In this document: piece by piece, positions 8,520 to 17,306 of the stretch
Layout of the letters: each line of letters starts with the position of its first letter
Position numbering within the stretch: position 1 is the first letter of the stretch
From: Blattabacterium sp. (Blattella germanica) str. Bge
GTDB lineage: Bacteria; Bacteroidota; Bacteroidia; Flavobacteriales; Blattabacteriaceae
Assembly: GCF_000022605.2 (NCBI RefSeq)
Contig: NC_013454.1
Coordinates: forward strand, 310,001-374,000
Direction: 5' to 3'
DNA: 64,000 nucleotides
Program-made: the position numbers and the translations under genes
The notes under the pieces: model-generated
Seen by the model: the letters and a program-made list of their open reading frames with translations, nothing else
Databases searched by the model: none
Told to the model about the DNA's origin: nothing

Positions 8520-9665
8520 TTATTGAATATAAAAATCATCCATTACAGTTTTATAAGTCATCCATATACTTACTGGAAAAAAAATAAAATTAGGAATCCA
8601 TGCTCCTATCCATGGATATATTTCAACTTTTTCTACTTTATTTTGAGTTATGGTCAGTAAAGTATAATAAATGATGAATATAGCTAGTGCTATCATAGTA
8701 GGATAACCTATTCCTCCTTTTCTAATAATAGCTCCTAATGGAGCTCCAGTCAGAAACATTATAATGCATGTTACTGGAAATGTAAATTTTTTTTGCAATT
8801 CCAATTGCAGCTTGGCTAATTTATGGATATTTTCCTTCTGATGTTTACTTTTTTCTTTTTTTAAAAGATTAATTTTTTGAATCAAATTTTGGGTATTATA
8901 GGACTCATAGTCATCTAAGTTTTTGATTTCTTCATAGAAAGGAATTTGAAAATTTTGAATTAAAGTATCAAATTGTACAATTTGATAAGAAGATTGTTCT
9001 TTATTCGTATTTTCACTATACAAAATTCCATTAATTAATTTAAATTGAATGAATTCGGATTGATCTTTATTTGGAATGAAAAATCCTTTTTGAGAAAGAA
9101 TAGTATTTACTAGTAAATTTTTGTCATAAAAAAAAATAAATATATTATGCAGTTGTTGATTCTTTTTTCTGTCTATTTTTATGAAAAAATCCGGCAATAA
9201 ATTTACAAATATTCCTTCTTTTAATTTGAAAGAGGGATGAGTGGATGATATTTTATACCCTAATTTTTTAGCTTGTTTGATCGCTTTTGGAATGGCTAAA
9301 TCGGAAAAAAAATACAGTCCAATTGATAAAATGCAGGTTATTCCTAAAATAGGCTTCATGACACGAAAAAGAGATATTCCAGAAGATTTAATTGCAATAA
9401 GTTCTTGATTTTCTGATAAATGACCAAATGTAATGATAGAAGTTAATAATAGGGATATAGGAGTCACTAATGGAATAATAGATATCCCGAAATAAAATAC
9501 AAATTTTATTATTATTAAAATATTGATATTTTTTCCAGTCAATTCATCTATTTGACTCCAAAAAAATTGAATCATAAAAACGGCAAATATTGTCGAAAAA
9601 ATAATGAAAAAAGGAGTTATAAATAAACGAATCATATATAGATCAAGTTTTTTTATTGGAATCAT
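8520..9665 (-). CDS. LptF/LptG-family permease (YjgP/YjgQ)
   Basis: A 381-residue membrane protein with the family layout: two or three N-terminal membrane helices starting LDLYMIRLFITPFFIIF, a long hydrophilic periplasmic domain at about residues 125-275, and three C-terminal helices including FPVTCIIMFLTGAPLGAI. The family forms the inner-membrane part of the LptB2FG machine that extracts lipopolysaccharide, so outer-membrane LPS transport appears retained. LptF and LptG cannot be told apart here. It starts 3 bases after the ftsK stop. In free-living flavobacteria I recall a lolA gene between the two; nothing remains of it here. Confidence 0.85.
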   Translation of the reverse strand: MIPIKKLDLYMIRLFITPFFIIFSTIFAVFMIQFFWSQIDELTGKNINILIIIKFVFYFGISIIPLVTPISLLLTSIITFGHLSENQELIAIKSSGISLFRVMKPILGITCILSIGLYFFSDLAIPKAIKQAKKLGYKISSTHPSFKLKEGIFVNLLPDFFIKIDRKKNQQLHNIFIFFYDKNLLVNTILSQKGFFIPNKDQSEFIQFKLINGILYSENTNKEQSSYQIVQFDTLIQNFQIPFYEEIKNLDDYESYNTQNLIQKINLLKKEKSKHQKENIHKLAKLQLELQKKFTFPVTCIIMFLTGAPLGAIIRKGGIGYPTMIALAIFIIYYTLLTITQNKVEKVEIYPWIGAWIPNFIFFPVSIWMTYKTVMDDFYIQ

Positions 9666-9668
9666 AAC

Positions 9669-11441
9669 TTAGTCAGGTTCTGGAAGAAAGAAATATTCGT
9701 TTTTTTTATCATTTTTTTTGTAAAAATCAACGATTTTTTGAATATCTGATAAATCAATAAAGGGACATTGTAACCGAATCAATTCATTTCTATTAGAAAA
9801 TAATAGATCTCCTTTTCCTATTAATTGTTCAGCTCCTGAACAATCTAATATGGTTCTAGAATCTATTTTAGAACTTACTCGAAATGCAATTCGTGCAGTG
9901 AAATTGGATTTGATTAATCCAGTAATAACATCAACGGATGGTCGTTGTGTTGCTATTATCAAATGAATACCTACAGCACGAGCCAGCTGAGCTAATCGAG
10001 TTATATATGTTTCTATTTGTTTTTTTTGATAAAAAGAAAAACTTAAGTCTGCAAATTCATCAATGATTAGTATGATATAAGGTAAATGATATTTTTGATT
10101 GTATTCTTGAATATTTCTAACCTTATATTTTTCTAAAAGAGCATATCTTTTATCCATCTCTTTACACAAAGAATTTAATATATTTTTTACTTGATGTAAA
10201 TCTGTGATTATGGGTTCTATAGAATTGGGAATAGCCGCAAAATAAGATTTTGAAATTTTTTTGTATACAGATAATTCTACTTTTTTTGGATCAATCAAAA
10301 TAAATTTGATATCTTCTGGATTCTTTTGATATAACAAAAAAATAATCATAACATTTAATCCTACGGATTTGCCTTGTCCAGTTGATCCTGCTATAAGTAA
10401 ATGAGGCATTTTAGTTAAATCTATAACAAAAATTTTATTAAATACTGTTTTTCCTAAAGAAATCGGGAGTTCCATTTCATGACTCATTTTGTGACTTTCT
10501 TCTGAAAAAAGAATGTCTTTCATATAAACAGGATAACGATTATGATTCGGAATTTCTATTCCAATGGATCCTTTTCCAGGCATGGGAGCTATAATTCTTA
10601 TGGATATAGCAGATAAATTTAAGGCGATTTCATTTTTTAAATTTTTTATTTTTGAGATTCTTGTTCCTACCTTAGGATAAATTTCATACAAAATGATAGT
10701 AGGTCCTATAATCGCTTTTATTTGACATATTTCTATTTTATAATAGTTAAGTACTTGGACTATTTTTTTTTTATTAGAATCTATTTCTAGGTTATTCACT
10801 GATATGGAAGAAAAATCTTTTTTAGAAAAAATAGAATGGAGAATGTTTTTATTTTTTGGACTGGATTCATTCGTTTTTTTCAATGGTCTATTAACAATCT
10901 TTGTATTTAAAAAAAAATTGCACAATTTATTGCACAATTTGAAGATTGTATCTGTTTCTTCGTAAGATTGTATTTTTTGTGGAATTCCATTTTTTGGAGG
11001 ATTCATACGAAAAATAATGATAAAGTAAAAAATAATACTCGTAAAAATAAGTATATATGATCCTATTTTTCCAAATAAATGGATCAACAAATTCCCTATT
11101 TCAAATCCAAAAATTCCACTAAATATTCCTTGATCAGGAATAACAAGATAAAAAGTTATTGGAAGCCATATACTAAAAAATATAAATTTACATATTGTTG
11201 ATTTATAAAAATCATTCAATAGTTTTTTTCTTACAAAAAGAATTCTTAATCCTGTGATAAACAGTAATATAGGAACAAAAAACACACTAATTCCTATTCC
11301 ACAGTAAATGAAATAGTGAGAGACTACAGCCCCCATTTTTCCAAGTAAATTTTCTGCTATGATTTCTTTATCAAAAAGTTTTTCCAATTGGCTTTGATCA
11401 TTTTTCCAATGAAAAAGGAAAGAAAAAAAACTTAATAACAA
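9669..11441 (-). CDS. ftsK: DNA translocase FtsK, shortened at both ends
   Basis: This 590-residue protein carries the FtsK/SpoIIIE motor: an alpha-domain around VGTRISKIKNLKNEIALNL, Walker A IAGSTGQGKSVGLN, Walker B ILIIDEFADL, and ATQRPSVDVITGLIKSN. FtsK pumps DNA at the division septum during chromosome segregation. Two things are odd. The longest open frame begins at a TTG (11439-11441) with a stop 9 bases upstream, so the first membrane helix is cut, and no ATG is available. The protein also ends at FFLPEPD just after the beta-domain, so the C-terminal winged-helix gamma domain that reads polar KOPS sites and contacts XerD is absent. Three further membrane helices remain. Protein production may depend on slippage at T-runs. 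Confidence 0.85.
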   Translation of the reverse strand: MLLSFFSFLFHWKNDQSQLEKLFDKEIIAENLLGKMGAVVSHYFIYCGIGISVFFVPILLFITGLRILFVRKKLLNDFYKSTICKFIFFSIWLPITFYLVIPDQGIFSGIFGFEIGNLLIHLFGKIGSYILIFTSIIFYFIIIFRMNPPKNGIPQKIQSYEETDTIFKLCNKLCNFFLNTKIVNRPLKKTNESSPKNKNILHSIFSKKDFSSISVNNLEIDSNKKKIVQVLNYYKIEICQIKAIIGPTIILYEIYPKVGTRISKIKNLKNEIALNLSAISIRIIAPMPGKGSIGIEIPNHNRYPVYMKDILFSEESHKMSHEMELPISLGKTVFNKIFVIDLTKMPHLLIAGSTGQGKSVGLNVMIIFLLYQKNPEDIKFILIDPKKVELSVYKKISKSYFAAIPNSIEPIITDLHQVKNILNSLCKEMDKRYALLEKYKVRNIQEYNQKYHLPYIILIIDEFADLSFSFYQKKQIETYITRLAQLARAVGIHLIIATQRPSVDVITGLIKSNFTARIAFRVSSKIDSRTILDCSGAEQLIGKGDLLFSNRNELIRLQCPFIDLSDIQKIVDFYKKNDKKNEYFFLPEPD

Positions 11442-11512
11442 AAAAGACTACTTACCAATAAAAAAATCCTAAAAAAGTTCTAATAGTTTGATTTTCGTTT
11501 TTTCTTTTTTTT
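11442..11512 (-). other. Out-of-frame remnant of the ftsK N-terminal helix
   Basis: Read on the minus strand, the bases just upstream of ftsK encode R-T-F-L-G-F-F in another frame, then hit a stop. Two homopolymers lie between this and the ftsK frame: seven T (plus-strand A at 11460-11466) and six T (plus-strand A at 11440-11445). Adding one T to each would give R-T-F-L-G-F-F-L-L-V-S-S-L-F joined in frame to L-L-L-S-F-F, a normal first membrane helix. No ATG is found in that frame before an upstream stop (TAG at about 11513), so the true start stays unclear. Confidence 0.5.
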
Positions 11513-11576
11513 TGTAGCTATTTTTTTTTGTAATTTTTTTTGTTACATTGAAATAAATTAAATATTTTTTCTAAAA

Positions 11577-12707
11577 ATGAAAAAAACAAAAATGATTTTA
11601 TTTATTATTTTTTTAGGTATTTTTTATTCTTTTCATAGTTATAGTTTCGCTTTCGCTGATGAAAAAAACTCAAAAAAAAATGAAAATTATCACTTTAACA
11701 TGTTTGTAGATTTTAGGAGTAGTATTCATTCTGCAGTAAAAAAAGAATTTTTTGAGGGATCTCGTTTTTCTGAAGACCATTTGAATTTAGAAGTGATAGG
11801 AAAAGCAAATGACAAAATCAGTTATCGTTTTGCAAAAAAATTGAATCATAATAATAGAATAGTTGATTTAGCTTATTTAAAATATAAGTGGAATGATAAA
11901 CTTTACTTTTTGATCGGAAAACAACCAACTTCTTTTGGAAGCATGGAATATGCTAATGGGTTCTATGAATCACCATATAGGTATACAAATGTATATAAAA
12001 ATAAGGAGAATCCTATTGGAATCAATTTTATTTATCTTCCAATCAAAAATCATGAATTACAATTTCAAATTGTAAATAGCATACCAAATAATAGGGATAA
12101 TAAGGAAGAAAGTCCAATTCAAAAAGTGAATAATCCTATGGGTTATTCTGTGAATTGGAATTGGAGTTTTTTCAAAAATAGAATTTTACAAAATAGATGG
12201 TCATATTCTATTTTTCAAGAAAATGAAAATAAAAAATTTTGGAAATTGTTAGCTTTAGGGAGTAAGTTAAATTTCAAACTTTTTTCCATAGAAGCAGATT
12301 ACATATTAAGTGATGAAGACATAGAAAAAAATGGCGATATAACAAAAATTTTTCATTCATGGAATTCTGATTATAAAAATGCAGCAGCTGTAAAATATGG
12401 AACTTATTTAGTAAAATTGAAATACAATTTGATTCCAAAATGGAATTTGATTGCCAAAGGAGTATATGAAATGGGAACTTCTAAAAAAGCAATCAATAAT
12501 ATTTTGGATGAAAATAAATTGTTCAAAAAAGCATATACTTATTATGGAGGTATAGAATTTATTCCTTCAATCAAAAATGAAGATCTTAGTTTTCATTTTT
12601 TGTATCAAAATCAAAGAATTAATTACAGTTTAGATCAAATTAAAAAAGAAAATAAGAACAATCATTTTATCATGTTGGGATTGAGTTATCGTATTCAAAT
12701 GATTTAA
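11577..12707 (+). CDS. Outer-membrane porin, OprP/OprO-like
   Basis: A 376-residue protein with a clear signal peptide (Lys-rich start, hydrophobic core to about residue 25, likely cleavage after AFA). The remainder alternates short aromatic-rich beta strands with polar turns. The segment LYFLIGKQPTSFGSMEYANGFYESPYRY resembles the phosphate-selective porin O/P family, and the chain ends in an aromatic/hydrophobic strand (GLSYRIQMI) as expected for a beta-barrel. It probably provides diffusion through the outer membrane. Substrate choice cannot be read from sequence. It is divergent from ftsK across 135 bases and followed closely by nadD. Confidence 0.75.
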   Translation: MKKTKMILFIIFLGIFYSFHSYSFAFADEKNSKKNENYHFNMFVDFRSSIHSAVKKEFFEGSRFSEDHLNLEVIGKANDKISYRFAKKLNHNNRIVDLAYLKYKWNDKLYFLIGKQPTSFGSMEYANGFYESPYRYTNVYKNKENPIGINFIYLPIKNHELQFQIVNSIPNNRDNKEESPIQKVNNPMGYSVNWNWSFFKNRILQNRWSYSIFQENENKKFWKLLALGSKLNFKLFSIEADYILSDEDIEKNGDITKIFHSWNSDYKNAAAVKYGTYLVKLKYNLIPKWNLIAKGVYEMGTSKKAINNILDENKLFKKAYTYYGGIEFIPSIKNEDLSFHFLYQNQRINYSLDQIKKENKNNHFIMLGLSYRIQMI

Positions 12708-12729
12708 TAATATTATTTGATTGATTGGT

Positions 12730-13302
12730 ATGAAAATAGGACTTTATTTTGGATCATTTAATCCCATCCATTTAGGACATACAATTATTGCTAATCATAT
12801 AACAGAATTTTTATATATAGATCATGTTTGGTTCGTTGTTTCTCCACAAAATCCATTAAAAAAAAAAAATCTTTTAGATTATGAACACCGCATGAGAATG
12901 GTTCAAATGGCTATTTTTGGTTATGAAAAAATGAGTGTTTTGGATATAGAATACGGATATTCTCCTTCTTATACAATTCATACATTGTCTAATATAGAGA
13001 AAAAATATCCTAAAAATCAATTTTTTCTTATCTTAGGACAAGATTCTTTTTCTTCTTTAAGAAAATGGAAAAATTATAAAATTATTTTGAACAAATATGA
13101 TATTTTGGTTTATCCTAGACTTGGTTATTTCTCAGATTCTGTTTTTAAACGGAAAAATATAATTTTTTTGAAGGCTCCAATTATTGAATTATCATCTTCT
13201 TTTATTCGAGATTCTATTCAAAAAGGAAAAAATATGAAACCTATGCTTCATCCAGAAGTTTGGAATTATATGATAAAATATAAATTTTATAGAAAAAAAT
13301 AA
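12730..13302 (+). CDS. nadD: Nicotinate-nucleotide adenylyltransferase
   Basis: A 190-residue nucleotidyltransferase. The ATP-binding motif GSFNPIHLGH lies at residues 7-16, and the second family motif is in SSSFIRDSI near residue 158. It adenylates nicotinate mononucleotide to deamido-NAD. I chose the ATG at 12730, directly before KIGLYFGSF, rather than a TTG three codons earlier. An uninterrupted run of eleven A (12858-12868) encodes part of NPLKKKNLL; such runs are slippage-prone in AT-rich symbionts. It faces the minus-strand 5'-nuclease gene across 16 bases. Confidence 0.92.
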   Translation: MKIGLYFGSFNPIHLGHTIIANHITEFLYIDHVWFVVSPQNPLKKKNLLDYEHRMRMVQMAIFGYEKMSVLDIEYGYSPSYTIHTLSNIEKKYPKNQFFLILGQDSFSSLRKWKNYKIILNKYDILVYPRLGYFSDSVFKRKNIIFLKAPIIELSSSFIRDSIQKGKNMKPMLHPEVWNYMIKYKFYRKK

Positions 13303-13318
13303 AATTATTTTTCCGTTT

Positions 13319-14212
13319 TTATTTATAGTATTCATGAGCTTTTTTTAATAATCTTATGAATTCAAGTTCTTCAAATATTTTTTTAATAGAGAGCCAATTT
13401 GGTTTTTTTACATGGAATTTTTCCTCATGAAAAGAAAAAAGTGGGATGTCTGTCACAATGGTAATTAATTTCTTGGATAAAAGACCTAAATTTTTGTTTT
13501 TTTCAAGATTTTTTTGAATCTTTCCCTTAAGATCATGAGTGGAATTTAACAATTTTTCAATGCTTCCATATTTTTGAATAAATTTTTTAGCATTTTTTTC
13601 TCCTATTCCTGGCAATCCTGGGATATTATCAGAAGGATCTCCCATCATACTCCATAAATCTATAACTTGTTTTGGATGGTTGACTCCAAATTTTTCTTTT
13701 ATTTCCTCTATTCCGAATATTTTTTTTGGATTTCCTTTAAAAGGTGGTATGTAAACTTTAATATTTTCTGTGACCAATTGAAAAAAATCTTTGTCCAAGG
13801 TAATTATATAAATAATATATCCTTTATTTTCTGCTTTTTTAGCTATTGTTCCGATAATATCATCAGCTTCATATCCGTTTTTTGCATGCAAACAAGAAAT
13901 TTGAAAGGTTTTTAAAATTTTTCTAATATAAGGAATTGCTATGCAAATAGCTTCTGGTATTTTTTTTCTATGTGCCTTATATTTATAATATTCTTTTTTT
14001 CGAAAAGAAATTTCTTGATTGTCATCAAAAATGGTAGCCATATAAGATGGTTTTTCATCATTTAATGTTTTGATCAAAAAATATGTAAAATTTATGATAG
14101 GTGAAGTATTGAGTCCTTTGGAAGTCAAAAGAGGCTTATTTATGTAAGCATAATAACTTTGATAAATAAGAGGATATGCATCTATTAAAAATAATTTTTT
14201 ATTATTATTCAT
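13319..14212 (-). CDS. polA: 5'-3' exonuclease (PolA N-terminal domain only)
   Basis: A 297-residue protein matching only the N-terminal 5'-nuclease domain of DNA polymerase I. It begins KKLFLIDAYPLIYQSYYA, has the metal-binding EADDIIGT and DKDFFQLV segments, and a helix-hairpin-helix GDPSDNIPGLPGIGEKNA. The proofreading and polymerase domains that would add about 600 residues are absent. The gene ends cleanly 16 bases from nadD, so this is domain loss, not truncation by the window. The remaining flap endonuclease could remove RNA primers, with gap filling by another polymerase and sealing by LigA (19.9 kb). A free-standing Exo/Xni homologue is the alternative name. Confidence 0.9.
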   Translation of the reverse strand: MNNNKKLFLIDAYPLIYQSYYAYINKPLLTSKGLNTSPIINFTYFLIKTLNDEKPSYMATIFDDNQEISFRKKEYYKYKAHRKKIPEAICIAIPYIRKILKTFQISCLHAKNGYEADDIIGTIAKKAENKGYIIYIITLDKDFFQLVTENIKVYIPPFKGNPKKIFGIEEIKEKFGVNHPKQVIDLWSMMGDPSDNIPGLPGIGEKNAKKFIQKYGSIEKLLNSTHDLKGKIQKNLEKNKNLGLLSKKLITIVTDIPLFSFHEEKFHVKKPNWLSIKKIFEELEFIRLLKKAHEYYK

Positions 14213-14228
14213 ATTTTATAATTCTACT

Positions 14229-15914
14229 ATGAAAAAATCAAATAAATATACAGTAACGGCTGCTTTACCTTATGCAAATGGACCGATCCACATAGGTCAT
14301 TTAGCAGGAGTTTATTTTCCTGCAGATGTTTTTGTTCGTTATCTAAGACGAAAAAACAAAGATGTTATTTTTATATGCGGATCGGATGAACATGGAGTTC
14401 CTATTGCGATGCAAGCTAAAAGAGAAAAAAAAACACCTCAAGAAATAGTAAATAAGTATCATCACATGATTCAAGATTGTTTCACGAATTTTGGTATACA
14501 ATTTGACAACTATTCCAGAACTTCTACAGAAATTCATTACGAAATTTCTACTTCTTTTTTCAAAAAACTTCATGAAAAAGAAAAAATTTTTGAAAAAGAG
14601 TCTGAACAATATTATGATGAAGAAGCTAAACAATTTTTAGCGGATAGGTATATATCCGGTCAATGTCCCCATTGTAAAAAAGAGGAAGCTTATGGAGATC
14701 AATGCGAAAATTGTGGAAGTTCATTAATTCCTGAAGATTTGATACATCCAAAATCTACCATAAGTGGCAGTTTTCCAGTTTTTAAAAAGACCAAACATTG
14801 GTATTTTCCTCTGAATGAATATCAAAAATTCTTGGAAAAATGGATTTTAATTAATCATCAAACAGATTGGAAAGTGAATGTATATGGACAAGCAAAATCT
14901 TGGTTAGATCAAGGATTAAAACCTCGTGCTATAACAAGAGATTTAAATTGGGGTGTTCCTGTTCCAATTTTGCAAGAAAAAGGAAAAGTATTGTATGTTT
15001 GGTTTGAAGCTCCTATTGGATATATATCGTCTACTATAGAATGGTCTAAACGAAAAAAGATAGATTGGAAACCTTATTGGAAAGATAAAAAAACTAAATT
15101 AATTCAGTTTATAGGAAAAGATAATATTGTTTTTCACTGCATTATTTTTCCAGTTATACTTAAAGCATATGATGGTGGATATATATTACCGGATAAAATA
15201 TTAGCTAATGAATTTCTTCATTTAGAAAATAAAAAGATATCTACTTCTAAAAATTGGGCCGTATGGGGGCATGAATATCTAGAAGATTTTCCAAATCAAC
15301 AGGATACACTTCGTTATATACTCATTGCTAATATGCCAGAAAAAAAAGACAATAATTTTAATTGGAAAGATTTTCAAAGAAAAAATAATACCGAATTGGT
15401 TGCTATATTAGGAAATTTCGTGAATAGAAGTCTAACTTTGGTTAAAAAGTATAATAATGGCATTGTTCCTAATCCAGGAATTTTATCTATAGAAGATAAA
15501 AAAATTTTAAAAAAAATCAAGAATTATCCAGAATCTATAGGTGATTTTATTGAATCCTATAAATTCAGAGAAGCCTTGGCATGTTTTATGAATTTAGCTA
15601 AACTTGGAAACAAGTATTTAACAGAAGAAGAACCTTGGAAAAAGGAAGAAAAAAAACGTGTAGAAACCATTCTGTATGTTTCTTTGCAAATTGTTGGAAT
15701 GTTAGCTCAATTAGCAGAACCCTTTCTTCCACATACTGCAAAAAAATTGTTAGATATGCTTCGTTTGAAAACTTTTTTTTGGAATCAAATCAAAGAAAAA
15801 ATTTTATGTCCAGGACATTTATTGGGAAATCCCACTTTTTTATTTGAAAAAGTCACGAATGAAAGTATTGAAAAGCAATTAAAAAAATTAGAAAAAATAC
15901 GAAATACGAGGTAA
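14229..15914 (+). CDS. metG: Methionyl-tRNA synthetase, without C-terminal tRNA-binding domain
   Basis: A 561-residue class-I synthetase. The signature is PYANGPIHIGH at residues 15-25. A four-cysteine zinc knuckle (CPHCKKEEAYGDQCENCG) sits in the connective domain, and the KMSKS-equivalent is KISTSKNWAVWG. It charges initiator and elongator tRNA-Met. Bacteroidota MetRS often carry an extra C-terminal OB-fold tRNA-binding (Trbp111-like) domain of about 110 residues. Here the protein stops after the anticodon-binding helical domain. It is divergent from the 5'-nuclease gene with only 16 bases between the two starts, so their promoters must overlap coding sequence or be very compact. Confidence 0.96.
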   Translation: MKKSNKYTVTAALPYANGPIHIGHLAGVYFPADVFVRYLRRKNKDVIFICGSDEHGVPIAMQAKREKKTPQEIVNKYHHMIQDCFTNFGIQFDNYSRTSTEIHYEISTSFFKKLHEKEKIFEKESEQYYDEEAKQFLADRYISGQCPHCKKEEAYGDQCENCGSSLIPEDLIHPKSTISGSFPVFKKTKHWYFPLNEYQKFLEKWILINHQTDWKVNVYGQAKSWLDQGLKPRAITRDLNWGVPVPILQEKGKVLYVWFEAPIGYISSTIEWSKRKKIDWKPYWKDKKTKLIQFIGKDNIVFHCIIFPVILKAYDGGYILPDKILANEFLHLENKKISTSKNWAVWGHEYLEDFPNQQDTLRYILIANMPEKKDNNFNWKDFQRKNNTELVAILGNFVNRSLTLVKKYNNGIVPNPGILSIEDKKILKKIKNYPESIGDFIESYKFREALACFMNLAKLGNKYLTEEEPWKKEEKKRVETILYVSLQIVGMLAQLAEPFLPHTAKKLLDMLRLKTFFWNQIKEKILCPGHLLGNPTFLFEKVTNESIEKQLKKLEKIRNTR

Positions 15915-15953
15915 AATAAAATTCTAGTAAATTTTATATTTTGACTGTTTTTG

Positions 15954-16038
15954 CGGAGAGAGAGGGATTCGAACCCCCGGAGGCATAAACCTCAACGGTT
16001 TTCAAGACCGCCGCAATTAACCACTCTGCCATCTCTCC
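15954..16038 (-). tRNA. tRNA-Ser (TGA)
   Basis: On the minus strand a cloverleaf with the long variable arm of serine tRNAs. The acceptor GGAGAGA pairs with TCTCTCC, and the anticodon loop CTTGAAA carries TGA (plus-strand tca at 16002-16004). The variable arm is followed by a T-arm containing GGTTCGAATCC. The discriminator is G and CCA is not encoded. It lies 2 bases from the lysA stop. Confidence 0.96.
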
Positions 16039-16040
16039 AT

Positions 16041-17282
16041 TTACATGTTGGGGATTTCCACTATGTTTCTAAGAAGGTCTTGCATAGTTTCTCTTTTTCT
16101 TATAAGAAAATCTTTTCCTTGAAAAATGAAAACTTCAGCAGGTCTATAACGAGAATTATAATTAGAAGACATAGAAAAACAGTAGGCTCCCGCATTTTTC
16201 ATGCATAAAATGTCACCTTCACGTATTTCTTGAATTTTTCTATTCAAACCGAAGGTATCCGATTCACAAATATATCCTACTACGGTATAAAAGCGAAAAC
16301 GACCGTTTGGATTAGAAATATTTTCAATACAGTGATAGGCATTATAAAACATAGGACGAAGGAAATGATTAAAGCCTGAGTCTACTCCAGCAAAAACAGT
16401 AGAAGTTGTGTGTTTTATAACATTTACATGAACTAAAAAATATCCCGATTCACTAACTAAAAATTTACCTGGTTCAAAAATAAGAGCAATTTGACTTCCG
16501 TAACTTTGACAAAAATTTTTAAATTTTTCAGTGATAGAATGACTTAAAGAAGTTAAATTCGTTTTGATATCATTTTTTTTATATGGAACTTTAAAACCAC
16601 TTCCAAAATCAATATAATCAAGATTTGGAAAATCTATAGCTGTTTGAAACAATATTTTTGCCCCTTCTAAAAAAGATTTGATATCTGATATATCAGATCC
16701 TGTATGCATATGAAATCCTTCTATTTTGAGTCCTGTATTTTTTAATATTCTTTTCATATGAGGAATTTGATAATAAGAAATTCCAAATTTAGAATCAATA
16801 TGTCCTACTGAAATTTTTGAATTTCCTCCTGCCATAATATGCGGATTGATTCTTATCCCTATAGAATAATTTGGATAATATTCTCCAAATTGTTCTAAAA
16901 TGGATAGATTATCTAGGTTTATCCTAACTCCAAAATCAACGGCTTTTTTGATTTCTTGAATAGAAACACAATTTGGTGTGAATATAATTTTTTTAGGATG
17001 AAAACCAGCTTTTAATCCTAGTTCTACTTCCTGGATAGAAACGGTATCTAATCCACTTCCTAATTGTTGTAAAAATTTTAATATATTCAGATTAGTATTA
17101 GCTTTACAAGCATAATTAATTATGAAATTTTTGATTTTACCGAAAGCATTTTTCATCTTTATATATTGTTTTTTGATTTTGCAAGAATCGTATATATAAA
17201 GTGGAGTTCCATATTTTTTCGCTAGTTGAATTAAGTGCTCTCTATGAACTGTAGAACTCATATTTTTAAATTCATTCATCAT
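16041..17282 (-). CDS. lysA: Diaminopimelate decarboxylase
   Basis: A 413-residue fold-type-III PLP decarboxylase. The PLP lysine lies in INYACKANTN, the histidine segment is EGFHMHTGS, the phosphate-binding glycine loop is DFGSGF, and the C-terminal site is CESDTFG. It makes lysine from meso-diaminopimelate, the final step of lysine synthesis, which fits nutritional provisioning of a host. Two adjacent ATG codons begin the frame and the first is reported. The gene ends next to tRNA-Ser. The specificity helix suggests LysA rather than ornithine or carboxynorspermidine decarboxylase, but this is by overall resemblance. Confidence 0.93.
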   Translation of the reverse strand: MMNEFKNMSSTVHREHLIQLAKKYGTPLYIYDSCKIKKQYIKMKNAFGKIKNFIINYACKANTNLNILKFLQQLGSGLDTVSIQEVELGLKAGFHPKKIIFTPNCVSIQEIKKAVDFGVRINLDNLSILEQFGEYYPNYSIGIRINPHIMAGGNSKISVGHIDSKFGISYYQIPHMKRILKNTGLKIEGFHMHTGSDISDIKSFLEGAKILFQTAIDFPNLDYIDFGSGFKVPYKKNDIKTNLTSLSHSITEKFKNFCQSYGSQIALIFEPGKFLVSESGYFLVHVNVIKHTTSTVFAGVDSGFNHFLRPMFYNAYHCIENISNPNGRFRFYTVVGYICESDTFGLNRKIQEIREGDILCMKNAGAYCFSMSSNYNSRYRPAEVFIFQGKDFLIRKRETMQDLLRNIVEIPNM

Positions 17283-17306
17283 ATTTTCATGTTGAAAAAT
17301 GTTTTT

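Noticed and set aside
8029-8660. Two open frames on the plus strand opposite ribB and the LptF/G-type gene
   Set aside because: They are antisense shadows of well-supported minus-strand genes.
15951-16208. Open frame on the plus strand starting M-R-R-E-R-D-S-N-P-R-R
   Set aside because: It is the reverse of tRNA-Ser followed by the antisense of lysA; this peptide start is a well-known tRNA artefact.
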